A stretch of 35,052 bases of DNA from Oceanisphaera arctica (GTDB taxonomy: Bacteria; Pseudomonadota; Gammaproteobacteria; Enterobacterales; Aeromonadaceae), in the NCBI RefSeq assembly GCF_002936955.1, contig NZ_MPZM01000034.1, forward strand, positions 1 to 35,052, in the 5' to 3' direction. Below the pieces are notes generated by a model, which ran no database searches, had not been told where the DNA came from, and saw only the letters and a program-made list of their open reading frames with translations. Shown here one piece after another: positions 1-9,203 of this stretch; the first letter of the stretch is position 1, and every line of letters starts with the position of its first letter. A program made the position numbers and the translations under genes.

Positions 1-42
1 TCGACGGCTGCAACTTTGGGCTCGACGGCTGCAACTTTGGGC
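1..42 (-). repeat. 21-bp tandem duplication inside rne
   Basis: Bases 1-21 and 22-42 are identical. On the minus strand they encode a repeated seven-residue unit VEPKVAA in the low-complexity RNase E tail. The array may continue beyond the window edge. Confidence 0.85.
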
Positions 43-2554
43 TCTACGGCAGGGGCCTTGGTGGCTTCCTGCTGCGGCGCGGCGGCTTGTCTCGCCGGTG
101 CCGGTGCGGCTTCAATTTCAGCTGTTTCCGAGGCAACCCACTTTTCTTCACCCTGAGAGGCGATCAAGGCAGCGATGCTGTCCTGACGACGCCGACGGCG
201 GCTGTCTTCATTGATCCGCTTGCGCTTGGGCATGCCGCCGCCACGCTGGTGATGAGTGGCTGGCTTGTCGGCTACATTCTGCTCGGCCTGTGCTGCAACG
301 GACTCCTGTGTGCCTTGGGCTGGCGTTCTGCCTGCTCTGTGGTGGTATCAGTCGGGCGGGCTTCGCTGCCGATGCGTACCTGCTTACGCATCTTGCGCCG
401 CTGACGGCGCTCGGCGACGGTCTGCTCTTTCTGCTCGGCTTCCTGAGCAGGCTGCTGTTGCTGCTGTTGCTGCTGCTGTTGTTGAGGTTGCTGAGGCTGA
501 GGAGCCGGAGCCGGAGTCGGCACCAGCTCGACGGCGGCGGTCTCTTTTTGCTGTTGCTGCTGAGGCTGCTCGCGGCGCGGCTTGCGACGTTCACGACGCG
601 GTCTGTCAGTCTTGGCCTCGCTCTGAGGTTGTGCCTGAAGCTCGGCTGCAGCCGCCGGAGCGGCTTTGTTGCTGCGGTCTTCATCCCGCGGTTTGCGGCT
701 GTTGCGCGTGTTACGGCGATCACCACGATCACGGCGCTCGTTACTGCGATCCTGATTGCGCTCGTTGTTGCGTGCCTGGCGGGCCGGCTTTTCGACCGGC
801 GTCGGTGCAGGCGTCTGCTGAGGCTCGGCAGATCCCTTGAACCAGCTAGCCAGGGCGCAGAACATGCGGCTCAACAGGCCGGGTTCGGCGGCAACGGGAG
901 CGGCAGTCGCGACTTCGGCTTTAGCCGCAACCGGTGCTGGAGCGGGAGCCGGAGTAGGTGCCGGTGCAGTAAAGCCCTGCAGTGCAGGTTGCTCACTCTT
1001 GGCAGCGGCCTGGCCCTGACGGGGGCTATAAGCCGGCTTTTCGACGGTGGTTTTCAGCGCAAAGCTGGAGACATTTTCTTCATCACCGCTGCGAACCCGG
1101 GCTACGTCGAAATGTGGCGTTTCCAGCTGTTCGTTGGGGATGATGTAAATCTCTACCTTGTAGCGATTTTCCAGCCCGGCAATGGACTTGCGTTTTTCGT
1201 TGAGCAGATAGGCGGCCACATCGACCGGCACCTGGGCATGGATCTGACCGGTGTTGTCTTTCAGCGCTTCTTCTTCAATCAGACGCAGAATGGCCAGTGC
1301 CAGCGATTCGTTGTCGCGGATGGTGCCCTGGCCCAGACAGCGCGGACACACATGGGTGCTGGACTCGCCGAGGGAAGGGCGCAGGCGCTGACGAGACATT
1401 TCCAGCAGACCGAAGCGGGAGATACGACCCAGCTGAATGCGGGCTCTGTCCTGGCGTACCGCATCGCGCAGACGGTTCTCTACTTCGCGCTGGTGGCGTA
1501 CCGGGGTCATGTCGATGAAGTCGATCACCACCAGGCCGCCAAGGTCACGCAGGCGTAGCTGACGGGCAATTTCTTCCGCTGCTTCCAGGTTGGTCTGCAG
1601 CGCGGTTTCCTCGATATCACCGCCCTTGGTGGCGCGAGAGGAGTTGATGTCGATGCTGGTCAGTGCTTCGGTCGGGTCGATAACGATGCTGCCGCCGGAG
1701 GGTAAACGCACTTCGCGCTGAAAAGCCGACTCGATCTGGCTTTCAATCTGGTAGTGGCTGAACATGGGCACGTCGCCGTCGTACAGCTTGACCCGGTTGA
1801 CGAAGTCGGGGCGAACCAGCTCGATATGCTGCTTGGCACGCTCGAAAATCACCGGGTTGTCGATCAGGATCTCACCGATGTCACGACGCAAATAATCGCG
1901 GATGGCGCGCACGATGACGTTGCTTTCCTGATGGATCAGGAAAGGGGCGCTACCGCCTTCGGCGGCTTCCTGAATGGCGGTCCAGTGAGTCTGCAGTACG
2001 TGCAGATCCCACTCCAGCTCTTCGCCGGACTTGCCAACACCGGCGGTACGCACGATCAGACCCATGCCGTCAGGCAGCTTGAGGTGAGCCAGGGCTTCTT
2101 TGAGCTCGGTACGTTCGTCACCTTCGATACGGCGAGAGATACCACCGGCGCGGGGGTTGTTGGGCATCAGTACCAGATAGGAGCCGGCCAGGCTGATAAA
2201 GGTGGTGAGGGCGGCACCCTTGTTGCCACGCTCTTCTTTATCGATCTGAACGATGACTTCCTGACCTTCCTTGACCACTTCCTTGATATTGGGGCGGCCC
2301 TGATAGCTGTAACCGGCGGGGAAGTAGTTGCGGGCGATTTCCTTGAGGGGCAGAAAACCGTGACGGTCGGCGCCGTAATCGACGAAGGCGGCTTCCAGGC
2401 TGGGTTCTACCCGGGTGATCTTGCCTTTATAGATGTTGGCTTTCTTTTGCTCGTGACCGGGACTTTCGATATCCAGGTCGTATAGTTTTTGCCCATCCAC
2501 CAGGGCTACACGCAACTCTTCTTCCTGGGTTGCGTTGATTAGCATTCTTTTCAT
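1..2554 (-). CDS. rne: Ribonuclease E (frameshifted near its C-terminus; 3' end beyond the window)
   Basis: Essential endoribonuclease that starts mRNA decay, matures rRNA and tRNA, and scaffolds the degradosome at the inner membrane. Visible parts: S1 domain (about residues 37-119), catalytic Asp302 and Asp345 in the DNase I-like subdomain, and the Zn-link CPRC (Cys403/Cys406), all one residue off E. coli numbering. An amphipathic helix at about 558-575 matches the membrane-targeting segment A. Next comes the Arg/Gln/Pro-rich scaffold with a run of 11 Gln. The start [10 protein letters not shown] is identical to E. coli. The continuous frame stops at 272 (760 codons), but a second frame carries on without a stop from about 330 to base 1 ([13 protein letters not shown]..., then [17 protein letters not shown]). 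This resembles the E. coli tail, so one base is probably missing. Either sequencing error or a real truncation is possible. Confidence 0.95.
317..350 (-). other. Probable single-base frameshift in rne
   Basis: On the minus strand the main rne frame reads [10 protein letters not shown] and then turns into an unlikely His/Pro/Arg tail ending in TAG at 272-274. The neighbouring frame has a TGA at 348-350 and after it reads [16 protein letters not shown], which is Gln/Ala-rich like the rest of the tail. The join that keeps tail-like composition falls at about 320-335 and needs one base more than is present. No homopolymer or classical slippery heptamer is seen there. Confidence 0.7.
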
Positions 2555-2660
2555 TGAAGACTCTTTTATAAAGTTTTTTACTGTTTCGACAGTGTTGGTA
2601 TCCCCTGGTCCACCGTGTTATTCCGACTGACACCGGCCTCGAGTCTGTGAGCGTAATGGT

Positions 2661-2680
2661 TACAGCCTCCCGGCTGGGTA
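2661..2680 (-). promoter_or_regulatory. Hairpin in the rne 5' leader
   Basis: CAGCC (2663-2667), a TCCC loop and GGCTG (2672-2676) form a perfect stem, with outer TA pairs after a small bulge. It lies in the roughly 245-nt leader between the proposed rne promoter and the start codon. In E. coli, hairpins in the long rne leader mediate autoregulation by RNase E. That this hairpin plays that role is inference only. Confidence 0.3.
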
Positions 2681-2805
2681 CGCATGAGGCGCTTATTCAG
2701 GTGTCTTTCACGATAAGGGGGGAGCCCAAAGGTCGCGAATAAAACGGAAAACCAGGGGTATTCAGGGTGCGCCCTCCGATCCCGGAAAGCACGAAAAACG
2801 GAGTC

Positions 2806-2835
2806 ATTATCACACTTTAACTACAACCTTAGCAA
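2806..2835 (-). promoter_or_regulatory. Putative rne promoter
   Basis: On the minus strand TTGCTA (2830-2835) is followed after 18 bp by GATAAT (2806-2811), giving a start near 2799 and a leader of about 245 nt. The 331-bp rne-rluC spacer (2555-2885) otherwise holds only the rluC -10 element and the leader hairpin. A long leader fits the known rne arrangement. Confidence 0.5.
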
Positions 2836-2869
2836 GACGCCTTTTTTGCAGCCAAAGGACGCTGGCTGG

Positions 2870-2878
2870 TGTTAGAAT
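2870..2878 (+). promoter_or_regulatory. Extended -10 element of rluC
   Basis: TG (2870-2871), one base and TAGAAT (2873-2878) form an extended -10 element with no convincing -35. The expected start is about base 2885, next to the ATG at 2886. No Shine-Dalgarno sequence precedes that ATG, so the transcript may be leaderless. Confidence 0.45.
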
Positions 2879-2885
2879 AACGGCC

Positions 2886-3836
2886 ATGAAACAAGAACAA
2901 CACAGCGTGCGGCTGCTCACCATAGAGGCTGAGCATGAAGGGCAGCGCATAGACAATTATTTACGGACTCAGCTTAAAGGCGTTCCCAAAAGCCTGATTT
3001 ATCGAATTTTGCGCAAAGGCGAGGTAAGAGTTAACAAAAAGCGCATAAAACCAGAATATAAACTGCTGGCCGGTGACGTGATCCGGGTGCCGCCGGTGCG
3101 GGTGGCGGAGCGTGAAAATACGCTGCCATCGGCCAAGCTGAACCAGGTGCAGTCTCTTGATGCCGCCATCATCTATGAAGATGATGCATTGCTCGTGCTG
3201 AACAAGCCCTCGGGCATAGCGGTACACGGCGGTAGCGGCCTGAGCTTCGGCGTGATTGAAGGCTTGCGGGCGCTACGGCCCGAGGCGCGCTTTCTCGAGC
3301 TGGTGCATCGGCTTGACCGGGATACCTCCGGCATTCTGCTGGTGGCCAAGAAGCGCAGCATGTTGCGTAGCCTGCATGAGCAGCTGCGTGAAAAAACCAT
3401 GGACAAGCATTATCTGGCACTGGTGCGCGGCCAGTGGCAGCCGCATCAGCAGGTGGTGAAGGCCCCGCTGAAAAAGAACGAGCTGGCTTCGGGTGAGCGA
3501 GTGGTGCGGGTAGATAAAGAAGGTAAGCCTTCGGAAACCCGCTTTCGCATCATACAGAAATTCACCGGGGCGACCCTGGTGGAATGTAGTCCGGTTACCG
3601 GACGTACCCACCAGATCCGGGTACATACGCTGCATGCGGGTCATCCCATTGCCGGTGACAACAAGTACGGCGATCAACTGTTTGACGAGAAAATGACCGG
3701 GATGGGGCTGAAACGACTGTTTTTGCACGCCTGCCGGATACGTTTTTTCCATCCGGGACGAGAAGAGAGCATGGTACTGGAAGCCCCTCTGGAGCCGGCA
3801 CTGAAAAAGCTGCTGACCCGAATGGCGCAATCATGA
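2886..3836 (+). CDS. rluC: 23S rRNA pseudouridine synthase RluC (sites 955/2504/2580 in E. coli)
   Basis: Isomerises three uridines of 23S rRNA to pseudouridine around the peptidyl-transferase centre. An N-terminal S4 RNA-binding domain (about residues 18-80, with the stretch [20 protein letters not shown]) precedes the RluA-type catalytic domain. The catalytic Asp144 sits in HRLDRDTSG, the same number as in E. coli. Length (316 aa) is normal. The start MKQEQHS aligns with the E. coli N-terminus although no Shine-Dalgarno is visible. It is divergent from rne, the conserved gammaproteobacterial arrangement, and its stop overlaps the next gene's ATG by four bases (ATGA), implying translational coupling. 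Confidence 0.96.
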   Translation: MKQEQHSVRLLTIEAEHEGQRIDNYLRTQLKGVPKSLIYRILRKGEVRVNKKRIKPEYKLLAGDVIRVPPVRVAERENTLPSAKLNQVQSLDAAIIYEDDALLVLNKPSGIAVHGGSGLSFGVIEGLRALRPEARFLELVHRLDRDTSGILLVAKKRSMLRSLHEQLREKTMDKHYLALVRGQWQPHQQVVKAPLKKNELASGERVVRVDKEGKPSETRFRIIQKFTGATLVECSPVTGRTHQIRVHTLHAGHPIAGDNKYGDQLFDEKMTGMGLKRLFLHACRIRFFHPGREESMVLEAPLEPALKKLLTRMAQS

Positions 3837-4474
3837 AGTACCAGTTGGTTATCTTCGACTGGGACGGCACCCTGATGGACTCGGTGGCGCGCATTGTGTC
3901 CAGCATGCAGGCGGCGGCGCAAGATTGTGCTTTGCCGATACCCACGGCGGCGGCGGTGCGCGATATTATCGGGCTCAGCCTGCACAAGGCGTTTCCGGTG
4001 CTGTTCGGGTCGCTGACGGCCGTTGACGAGGCGGCCCTGCTGGCGGCGTATCGCCGTCATTATCTCGAGCTGAACGAGACGCCGTCTCCCTTGTTTACCG
4101 GTGCGGCGGAGATCATCAAGGGCCTGCATCGTGATGGTTACCGACTGGCGGTGGCCACCGGTAAACAGCGGGTGGGGCTGGATCGGGTGCTGGCAGAAAC
4201 CGAGCTTGGGGCGTATTTTCACGCCCTGCGCGGGGCGGATCAGGCCCAGTCCAAACCCCATCCGTTGATGCTGGAGCAAATTCTGGACGAGCTGAAGCTG
4301 AGCCCGGCCGAGGCGGTGATGGTAGGGGACTCGAGCTACGATCTGGCGATGGCCGAAGCCATTGGCATGGACAGGATTGGCGTGACCTATGGTGTGCATG
4401 ATGACACTAAGTTATGCCAACATACCCCGTTGGCCCTGATCGATGATATCCGCCAGCTTCCCGGCTGGCTTTAA
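3833..4474 (+). CDS. HAD-superfamily (subfamily IA) phosphatase, Gph-like
   Basis: Predicted Mg-dependent phosphohydrolase of 213 aa. Motif I is [10 protein letters not shown] with nucleophile Asp9 and acid Asp11. Motif II lies in VATGK, motif III is the Lys of QSKPHP, and motif IV is [10 protein letters not shown]. The helical cap inserted after motif I marks subfamily IA, the class of phosphoglycolate phosphatase. Substrate cannot be told from sequence; homologues next to rluC are usually annotated as phosphoglycolate phosphatase-like or simply HAD-IA hydrolase. Its ATG overlaps the rluC stop. It converges on maf across a 265-bp spacer full of repeats. Confidence 0.9.
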   Translation: MKYQLVIFDWDGTLMDSVARIVSSMQAAAQDCALPIPTAAAVRDIIGLSLHKAFPVLFGSLTAVDEAALLAAYRRHYLELNETPSPLFTGAAEIIKGLHRDGYRLAVATGKQRVGLDRVLAETELGAYFHALRGADQAQSKPHPLMLEQILDELKLSPAEAVMVGDSSYDLAMAEAIGMDRIGVTYGVHDDTKLCQHTPLALIDDIRQLPGWL

Positions 4475-4486
4475 AACAACAGTGAT

Positions 4487-4507
4487 TGGGGAATAGGGAC
4501 TGGAGAC
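4487..4507 (+). repeat. Short G-rich heptamer array
   Basis: Three consecutive 7-bp units, TGGGGAA, TAGGGAC and TGGAGAC, follow the HAD gene stop by 12 bases. The 7-bp period matches that of other spacer arrays in this window, though the unit sequence differs. Confidence 0.5.
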
Positions 4508-4543
4508 GGGCAGCAGTTGACTTCAGTTTACCTATACCTGATG

Positions 4544-4621
4544 TTTTTGTAGGCCCGAATTCATTCGGGCGATCCTGCCATAGATAATGGGATCGCCCCG
4601 TTGAAACGGGGCCTACAAAAA
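4544..4621. repeat. REP/BIME-like paired palindrome between convergent genes
   Basis: A 78-bp dyad. Outer arms TTTTTGTAGGCCC (4544-4556) and its exact complement (4609-4621) enclose two hairpins, CCCGAAT-TC-ATTCGGG (4554-4569) and CCCCGTT-GA-AACGGGG (4596-4611), plus a 9-bp inner arm GGGCGATCC/GGATCGCCC. On either strand a stem is followed by a T-run, so it could end transcription of both the HAD gene and maf. The architecture resembles REP pairs found in many copies in gammaproteobacteria; copy number here is unknown. Confidence 0.75.
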
Positions 4622-4700
4622 GCGCTTCGTCTGATATTGTATTGCCGTTCCCATACACCAGACGGGGAATGGGCAAACAAACCCGCGAGCGGCTCGGGCT

Positions 4701-4728
4701 GCTTCCAGCTTAACGCTTACGGCTTCCA
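4701..4728 (+). repeat. Heptamer array GCTTNNN
   Basis: Four exact 7-bp steps: GCTTCCA, GCTTAAC, GCTTACG, GCTTCCA, followed by GCTTTTTT. It lies 11 bp beyond the maf stop. Confidence 0.65.
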
Positions 4729-4739
4729 GCTTTTTTGTT

Positions 4740-5318
4740 TCAAGGTATCTCCACTTCAAACTGTGAGAGCAGCTCTACCAGGGCGATCAGCGGCAATCCT
4801 ACCAGGCTGTTGGGATCCCGACCCTCCATGCGCTCGAACAGGCTGATGCCAAGTCCTTCGCATTTGAAGGCGCCGGCACAGTCCAGCGCGGGCTCTTTGT
4901 TCAGGTAGCGGTCAATCTGCGCCTCGCTCAAGTTCCGAAATACTACCGAGAACGGCTCGACCATCGAATGCAGGCGATCGCTTGCCGCATCGAGTACCGC
5001 CAGACCGGTATAAAAGGTAATGCGTTGCCCACTGGCGTCCAGCAGCTGTGCCCTGGCCCGTTCCAGCGTTCCGGGTTTACCCAGAATCTGTCCCTGATTG
5101 ACACACACCTGATCCGAACCGATGATGAGCCCCTGAGGATACAGGGTCGCGACGGCACGGGCTTTTTGTTCGGCCAGTCGCTGCACCAGGTCGGTGGCGG
5201 ATTCGTCGGGCCGGGCTGTTTCGTCTATGTCCGGGCTGCAGCTTTGAAAATCGAGTCCCAGCTTGTGCAGTAGCTGCTGGCGGTAAGGGGAAGAGGAGGC
5301 GAGTATGATTCTGGCCAT
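4740..5318 (-). CDS. yceF: Maf-family nucleotide pyrophosphatase YceF (m7GTP-type)
   Basis: Hydrolyses non-canonical or modified nucleoside triphosphates to monophosphates; the E. coli YceF subgroup prefers 7-methyl-GTP. The 192-residue product starts [14 protein letters not shown], with the family's SxxR N-terminal loop, and carries IIGSDQVC (Asp69) and the C-terminal [13 protein letters not shown] signature shared with YceF. I chose the ATG at 5318 over an in-frame start 75 bases upstream because the family begins here and GAAGGTG lies about 8 bases upstream. It is divergent from yceD and convergent with the HAD gene, as in other gammaproteobacteria. Confidence 0.93.
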   Translation of the reverse strand: MARIILASSSPYRQQLLHKLGLDFQSCSPDIDETARPDESATDLVQRLAEQKARAVATLYPQGLIIGSDQVCVNQGQILGKPGTLERARAQLLDASGQRITFYTGLAVLDAASDRLHSMVEPFSVVFRNLSEAQIDRYLNKEPALDCAGAFKCEGLGISLFERMEGRDPNSLVGLPLIALVELLSQFEVEIP

Positions 5319-5444
5319 TGGGCACCTTCGTCTGCTTGAAACAATAGAAAATAAGAGGGCTGCCATTGTAGTCGTCGCAGGAAGTGCCGTCACGGCCGGA
5401 GGCTCGGATGCTTGCCGGTTATTCTCCTGCAGAACACTTTTCCC

Positions 5445-5472
5445 TTTGACTCCAGGGGCCTGTCGCTATAAC
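5445..5472 (+). promoter_or_regulatory. Putative yceD-rpmF-plsX promoter
   Basis: TTTGAC (5445-5450), a 16-bp spacer and TATAAC (5467-5472). The predicted start is about 5479, only some five bases before the yceD ATG, leaving no room for a normal ribosome binding site. This would drive yceD, rpmF and perhaps the fab genes. Confidence 0.55.
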
Positions 5473-5483
5473 ATGCGCGCCTT

Positions 5484-6005
5484 ATGGAAAAGGTAAAGTT
5501 GCCCATTAAGGTTGATCCCGCTCGCTGCTCGCAAAGTCGTCTTGTATATCAAGGTGTATTTGCTGCGGCTCTGATGCCCAGACTGCAGGATTCAACCCAA
5601 GGTATCCATGGTGATATCGACGTGTCTCTGAACTTTGGTACAGATGCCCAGGGGCTGCGCGTGATGTCGGGCCAGGCCCGAACTCAGGTGTCGCTCCAGT
5701 GCCAAAGATGCAATGAGCTGTTTGATACCACTATAGAATCCGAATTTACATACACGCCGCTACGTGCAAATGCAGAGGCGCCGGAGTTGCCGGAAGACTA
5801 CGACACTATTGAAGTGGATGAAGTTGGCGAAATCAACCTGGCTGAAATCATAGAGGATGAACTTATCCTTGGTTTACCGCAGATACCGACTCATGAAAAT
5901 GAGCAGTGTTCCCAGGGTAAATTTGATCAAAGTTTTGGTGATATCCCTACCGCCGAAGAGCGTCCGAATCCTTTCGCGGTTCTGGAAGAACTAAAACGTA
6001 AGTAA
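5484..6005 (+). CDS. yceD: YceD, DUF177 family 23S rRNA accumulation protein
   Basis: Conserved 173-aa protein always found just upstream of rpmF. In E. coli and plants the family is linked to 23S rRNA accumulation, with no known enzymatic activity. The start MEKVKLPIKVDP matches E. coli (MQKVKLPLTLDP). A CQRC pair at about residue 73 and a third Cys near residue 139 may bind metal. The C-terminus ends in PNPFAVLEELKRK, as in E. coli. No Shine-Dalgarno precedes the ATG. The stop is 21 bases before rpmF. Confidence 0.93.
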   Translation: MEKVKLPIKVDPARCSQSRLVYQGVFAAALMPRLQDSTQGIHGDIDVSLNFGTDAQGLRVMSGQARTQVSLQCQRCNELFDTTIESEFTYTPLRANAEAPELPEDYDTIEVDEVGEINLAEIIEDELILGLPQIPTHENEQCSQGKFDQSFGDIPTAEERPNPFAVLEELKRK

Positions 6006-6026
6006 CTGATTTAGGAGTGAGGTCAA

Positions 6027-6197
6027 ATGGCCGTACAAAAGAGTAAAGTATCTCGTTCACGTCGTGGTCAGCGTCGCTCACACGATGCACTGAGCACCGC
6101 TGCTCTGTCTGTGGATCAAACCACTGGTGAACTGCATCGTCGTCACCACGTGACTGCCGATGGTTTCTACCGTGGTAAAAAGGTAATCGCCAAGTAA
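6027..6197 (+). CDS. rpmF: 50S ribosomal protein L32
   Basis: 56-residue ribosomal protein, one residue shorter than in E. coli. It begins [20 protein letters not shown], the diagnostic L32 N-terminus, and ends [12 protein letters not shown] strong AGGAG (6013-6017) is correctly spaced before the ATG. It has no CxxC zinc pair, as usual in gammaproteobacterial L32. It lies between yceD and plsX, the conserved link of ribosome synthesis to lipid synthesis. The plsX Shine-Dalgarno overlaps its TAA. Confidence 0.97.
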   Translation: MAVQKSKVSRSRRGQRRSHDALSTAALSVDQTTGELHRRHHVTADGFYRGKKVIAK

Positions 6198-6207
6198 GGG
6201 TTACCTT

Positions 6208-7218
6208 TTGCCGCAGCTGACCGTTGCGTTAGATATGATGGGGGGCGATCATGGCCCTTCGGTTACAGTGCCTGCCGCCGCGCAGGCACTGTCGCTTCTG
6301 CCTGATCTCAATCTGGTTCTGTTTGGCCTCGAGGCCGAGCTTTCTCCCTGGTTACGCCGCTTTAAGCTGGACTCTCATAGCCGGGTGTGTGTGCAGTATT
6401 GCAGCCAGCAGGTGGGAAACGAACATAAAGCCGCTTATGCCCTGCGTCATCTGACCGACTCTTCCATGCGCAATGCGCTTGATGCCCTGGCATCAAGGCG
6501 GGCGCACGCTTGCGTCAGCGCCGGTAATACCGGTGCCCTGATGGCAATGGCAATGAAAACGCTCAATACCTTGCCCGGAGTGGACCGACCCGCCCTTATC
6601 ACTCGAATGCCACAGGCCGGCGGTGGCTATGCGCTGTTGCTGGATGTGGGAGCCAACCTCTGCTGCGGGGCGGAACAACTGGTGCAGTTTGCCCTCATGG
6701 GAGAGCAGGCGGCACGACATATCCTGGGTATCAGCCATCCCCGCATCGGCCTGCTGAATGTCGGCGTCGAAGCCAACAAGGGTAATGAGTCGGTTCGCGA
6801 GGCGGCGCAGCGTTTGCAGCAGGTAGAAGGGTTGCACTATACCGGTTATGTGGAAGGGGATGAGCTGTTTTCTGGTCGCGTCGATGTTATCGTATGCGAT
6901 GGTTTTGTCGGCAATGTGGCCTTGAAAACCAGCGAAGGGGTAGCGCGGCTGTTACTCGGACAGCGACAACAGCGCGGTTTTTTAAGCAAGATGCTGATGC
7001 TTTGGTTAAAAAAACGGCTTTCCCATCTGAACCCCGACCAGTATAACGGCGCAAGTCTGATAGGATTGCGCGCCAGTGTGGTCAAGAGCCACGGGAGTGC
7101 CGGCTCACCTGCCTTCTTAAATGCGATCTTGCAGGCCGTTTCCGAAATTGAACATGACCTGCCCGCGAGCATCGCGCATCGTTTTGATACTGCCCCTCGG
7201 GACAGTCACGCAAGATAA
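6208..7218 (+). CDS. plsX: Phosphate acyltransferase PlsX (acyl-ACP:phosphate)
   Basis: Makes acyl-phosphate from acyl-ACP for the first acylation of glycerol-3-phosphate; a peripheral membrane protein. The 336-aa product opens [20 protein letters not shown], the PlsX signature, with [12 protein letters not shown] and [13 protein letters not shown] further on and [10 protein letters not shown] near the end. The start is TTG at 6208: AAGGG (6196-6200) lies 7 bases upstream and no ATG occurs before the conserved region, so TTG is well supported. It is 10 bases from rpmF and 5 bases from fabH. Confidence 0.95.
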   Translation: MPQLTVALDMMGGDHGPSVTVPAAAQALSLLPDLNLVLFGLEAELSPWLRRFKLDSHSRVCVQYCSQQVGNEHKAAYALRHLTDSSMRNALDALASRRAHACVSAGNTGALMAMAMKTLNTLPGVDRPALITRMPQAGGGYALLLDVGANLCCGAEQLVQFALMGEQAARHILGISHPRIGLLNVGVEANKGNESVREAAQRLQQVEGLHYTGYVEGDELFSGRVDVIVCDGFVGNVALKTSEGVARLLLGQRQQRGFLSKMLMLWLKKRLSHLNPDQYNGASLIGLRASVVKSHGSAGSPAFLNAILQAVSEIEHDLPASIAHRFDTAPRDSHAR

Positions 7219-7223
7219 CGCCT

Positions 7224-8183
7224 ATGAACAGTAGAATATTGGGAACTGGCAGCTACCTGCCAGAAGCGGTACGTACCAATGCCGACCTGGAACAAATGGT
7301 AGAAACCAGCAATGACTGGATCGTCGAACGTACCGGGATCCGGGAGCGTCGCATCGCCGGGGCGGAAGAAACTGTCGCCACCATGTCTTATGGCGCCGCC
7401 TTGCGCGCCCTGGAAGCCGCCGGCATCGAAGCGCAACAGCTGGACATGATAGTGCTGGCCACCACCAGTGGCGATAATGCCTTTCCGGCCGCCGCCTGTG
7501 AAGTTCAGGCCATGCTGGAAGTGCCGGGCATTCCGGCCTTCGATCTTGCCGCCGCCTGTGCCGGGTTCAGCTATGCCTTGAGCGTGGCCGACCAGTTTAT
7601 CCGCAACGGCCAGGCCCGTCATATACTGGTGATCGGTGCCGATGCGCTGTCACGCATGTGCGAGCCGGGCGATCGGTCTACCATTATCCTCTTCGGCGAT
7701 GGTGCCGGTGCCGTGGTGCTGGGCGCAAGTGAAGAGCCGGGTATCTTGTCCACACATCTGCATGCGGACGGCCGCTACGGCGAGTTGCTCAAGCTGCCAC
7801 AGCGTCAGCGCGGCGTGAGCGGTAGCGAGATGGATGCCTATATGAGCATGAAGGGTAACGAAGTATTCAAGGTCGCGGTTTCGCGCCTGAGTGAAATCGT
7901 GACCCAGACCCTGGCAGCCAACGGCATCGACAAGTCCGAGCTGGACTGGTTGGTACCGCATCAGGCAAATTACCGTATTATCAATGCCACCGCGCGCAAG
8001 CTGAACATGTCGCTGGACCGGGTGATCCTCACCCTGGACAAGCACGGGAACACTTCGGCGGCCAGTGTGCCCATCGCCCTCGACGAGGGGGTGCGGGATG
8101 GCCGCATTCAGCGAGGCCATCTGGTGCTGCTGGAAGCCTTCGGTGGCGGTTTCGCCTGGGGCTCGGCCTTGGTTCGCTTCTAA
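7224..8183 (+). CDS. fabH: Beta-ketoacyl-ACP synthase III
   Basis: Condenses acetyl-CoA with malonyl-ACP, the first step of type II fatty acid elongation. The 319-aa product has the full triad: Cys112 in [12 protein letters not shown], His in VPHQANYRI and Asn in KHGNTSAAS. The glycine-rich end [16 protein letters not shown] is typical. It starts five bases after plsX with a weak ribosome site, so coupling to plsX translation is likely. Confidence 0.97.
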   Translation: MNSRILGTGSYLPEAVRTNADLEQMVETSNDWIVERTGIRERRIAGAEETVATMSYGAALRALEAAGIEAQQLDMIVLATTSGDNAFPAAACEVQAMLEVPGIPAFDLAAACAGFSYALSVADQFIRNGQARHILVIGADALSRMCEPGDRSTIILFGDGAGAVVLGASEEPGILSTHLHADGRYGELLKLPQRQRGVSGSEMDAYMSMKGNEVFKVAVSRLSEIVTQTLAANGIDKSELDWLVPHQANYRIINATARKLNMSLDRVILTLDKHGNTSAASVPIALDEGVRDGRIQRGHLVLLEAFGGGFAWGSALVRF

Positions 8184-8217
8184 AGATAGTTTCGTTTTTA
8201 AAGACAGATGCGCTTTT
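8182..8217 (+). repeat. 18-bp imperfect tandem repeat in the fabH-fabD gap
   Basis: Two adjacent 18-bp units, 8182-8199 and 8200-8217, share AAAGAyAG...CG.TTTT. A decayed third half-unit overlaps the fabD ribosome binding site (AAGGA). The first unit overlaps the fabH stop codon. It has no known role. Confidence 0.5.
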
Positions 8218-8232
8218 AAACAAGGACAGACA

Positions 8233-9168
8233 ATGACATTTGCCATTACCTTTCCCGGACAGGGATCTCAGGCGGTGGGCATGCTTGCTGGCGTGCTGGC
8301 CGAGCATGATATCGTGAAACAAACCTTTGCCGAGGCGTCCTCTGCTCTGGGCTACGATGTGGCCGAGCTGGTACTGAATGGCCCGGCAGAAGATCTGAAC
8401 AAGACCTGGCGCACCCAGCCGGCCTTGCTGACCGCCTCGGTCGCCTTGTGGCGTCTGTGGCAACAGCAGGGCGGTGCCCAACCTGCCGTTATGGCCGGCC
8501 ACAGCCTGGGCGAATATTCGGCGCTGGTCTGTGCCGGGGTGCTGAGCCTGACCGACGGCGTCAAGCTGGTCGAATTGCGTGGTCAGCTGATGCAGGAAGC
8601 CGTGCCCGAAGGTACCGGCGCCATGTCCGCCATCATCGGTCTGGACAACGACACCATTATTGCCAACTGCGCCAAGGCGGAAGAGGGTGAAGTGGTGTCG
8701 GCGGTGAACTTCAATTCACCCGGTCAGGTAGTTATCGCCGGTAACAAGGCCGCGGTAGAGCGTGCCAATGTGCTGATGAAAGAAAGCGGTGCCAAACGTG
8801 CCTTGCCGTTGCCGGTCAGCGTGCCTTCTCACTGTGCGCTGATGCGTTCGGCGGCAGAGCAGCTGGAGCAGACCCTGAGCGAGATGACGTTCAATGAGCC
8901 GGCGGTTCCGGTGATCAACAACGTGGACGTCAAGATGGAAACCTCGGCGGCGGCCATCAAGGACGCCCTGGTGCGTCAGCTGTACAGTCCGGTACGCTGG
9001 ACCGAAACCGTGGAAACCATGGTAGGGCAGGGCGTGACCCTGGCGCTGGAAGTGGGTCCGGGCAAGGTCTTGTCCGGTCTGGCCAAGCGTATCGACAAGC
9101 GGGTTGAAGGCCTGGCGGTCAACGATGATACCGGCCTGCAGCAAGCACTGGCAGCTGTTACAGCCTGA
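8233..9168 (+). CDS. fabD: Malonyl-CoA:ACP transacylase
   Basis: Transfers malonate from CoA to ACP for fatty acid synthesis. 311 aa, normal length. Visible: N-terminal FPGQGSQAVGM, the nucleophile Ser91 in GHSLGEYSA, Arg in LRGQLMQ, and His in VPSHCALM. The reading frame is open further upstream into fabH, but the ATG at 8233 has AAGGA 9 bases upstream and the family begins MTFAITFPGQG. A structured 236-bp spacer separates it from fabG. Confidence 0.97.
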   Translation: MTFAITFPGQGSQAVGMLAGVLAEHDIVKQTFAEASSALGYDVAELVLNGPAEDLNKTWRTQPALLTASVALWRLWQQQGGAQPAVMAGHSLGEYSALVCAGVLSLTDGVKLVELRGQLMQEAVPEGTGAMSAIIGLDNDTIIANCAKAEEGEVVSAVNFNSPGQVVIAGNKAAVERANVLMKESGAKRALPLPVSVPSHCALMRSAAEQLEQTLSEMTFNEPAVPVINNVDVKMETSAAAIKDALVRQLYSPVRWTETVETMVGQGVTLALEVGPGKVLSGLAKRIDKRVEGLAVNDDTGLQQALAAVTA

Positions 9169-9203
9169 TAATATAGAAGCGTCGGAAATAATGGCGAAAA
9201 GTC

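Noticed and set aside
290-1558. Long plus-strand open frame opposite rne (also others at 1754-2485)
   Set aside because: Shadow of the high-GC rne codons: Leu/Arg-rich, no ribosome site, no family resemblance.
8065-8232. Upstream extension of fabD into fabH
   Set aside because: The frame is open, but fabD family proteins begin at the ATG at 8233, which has a ribosome site; the extension overlaps the conserved fabH end.
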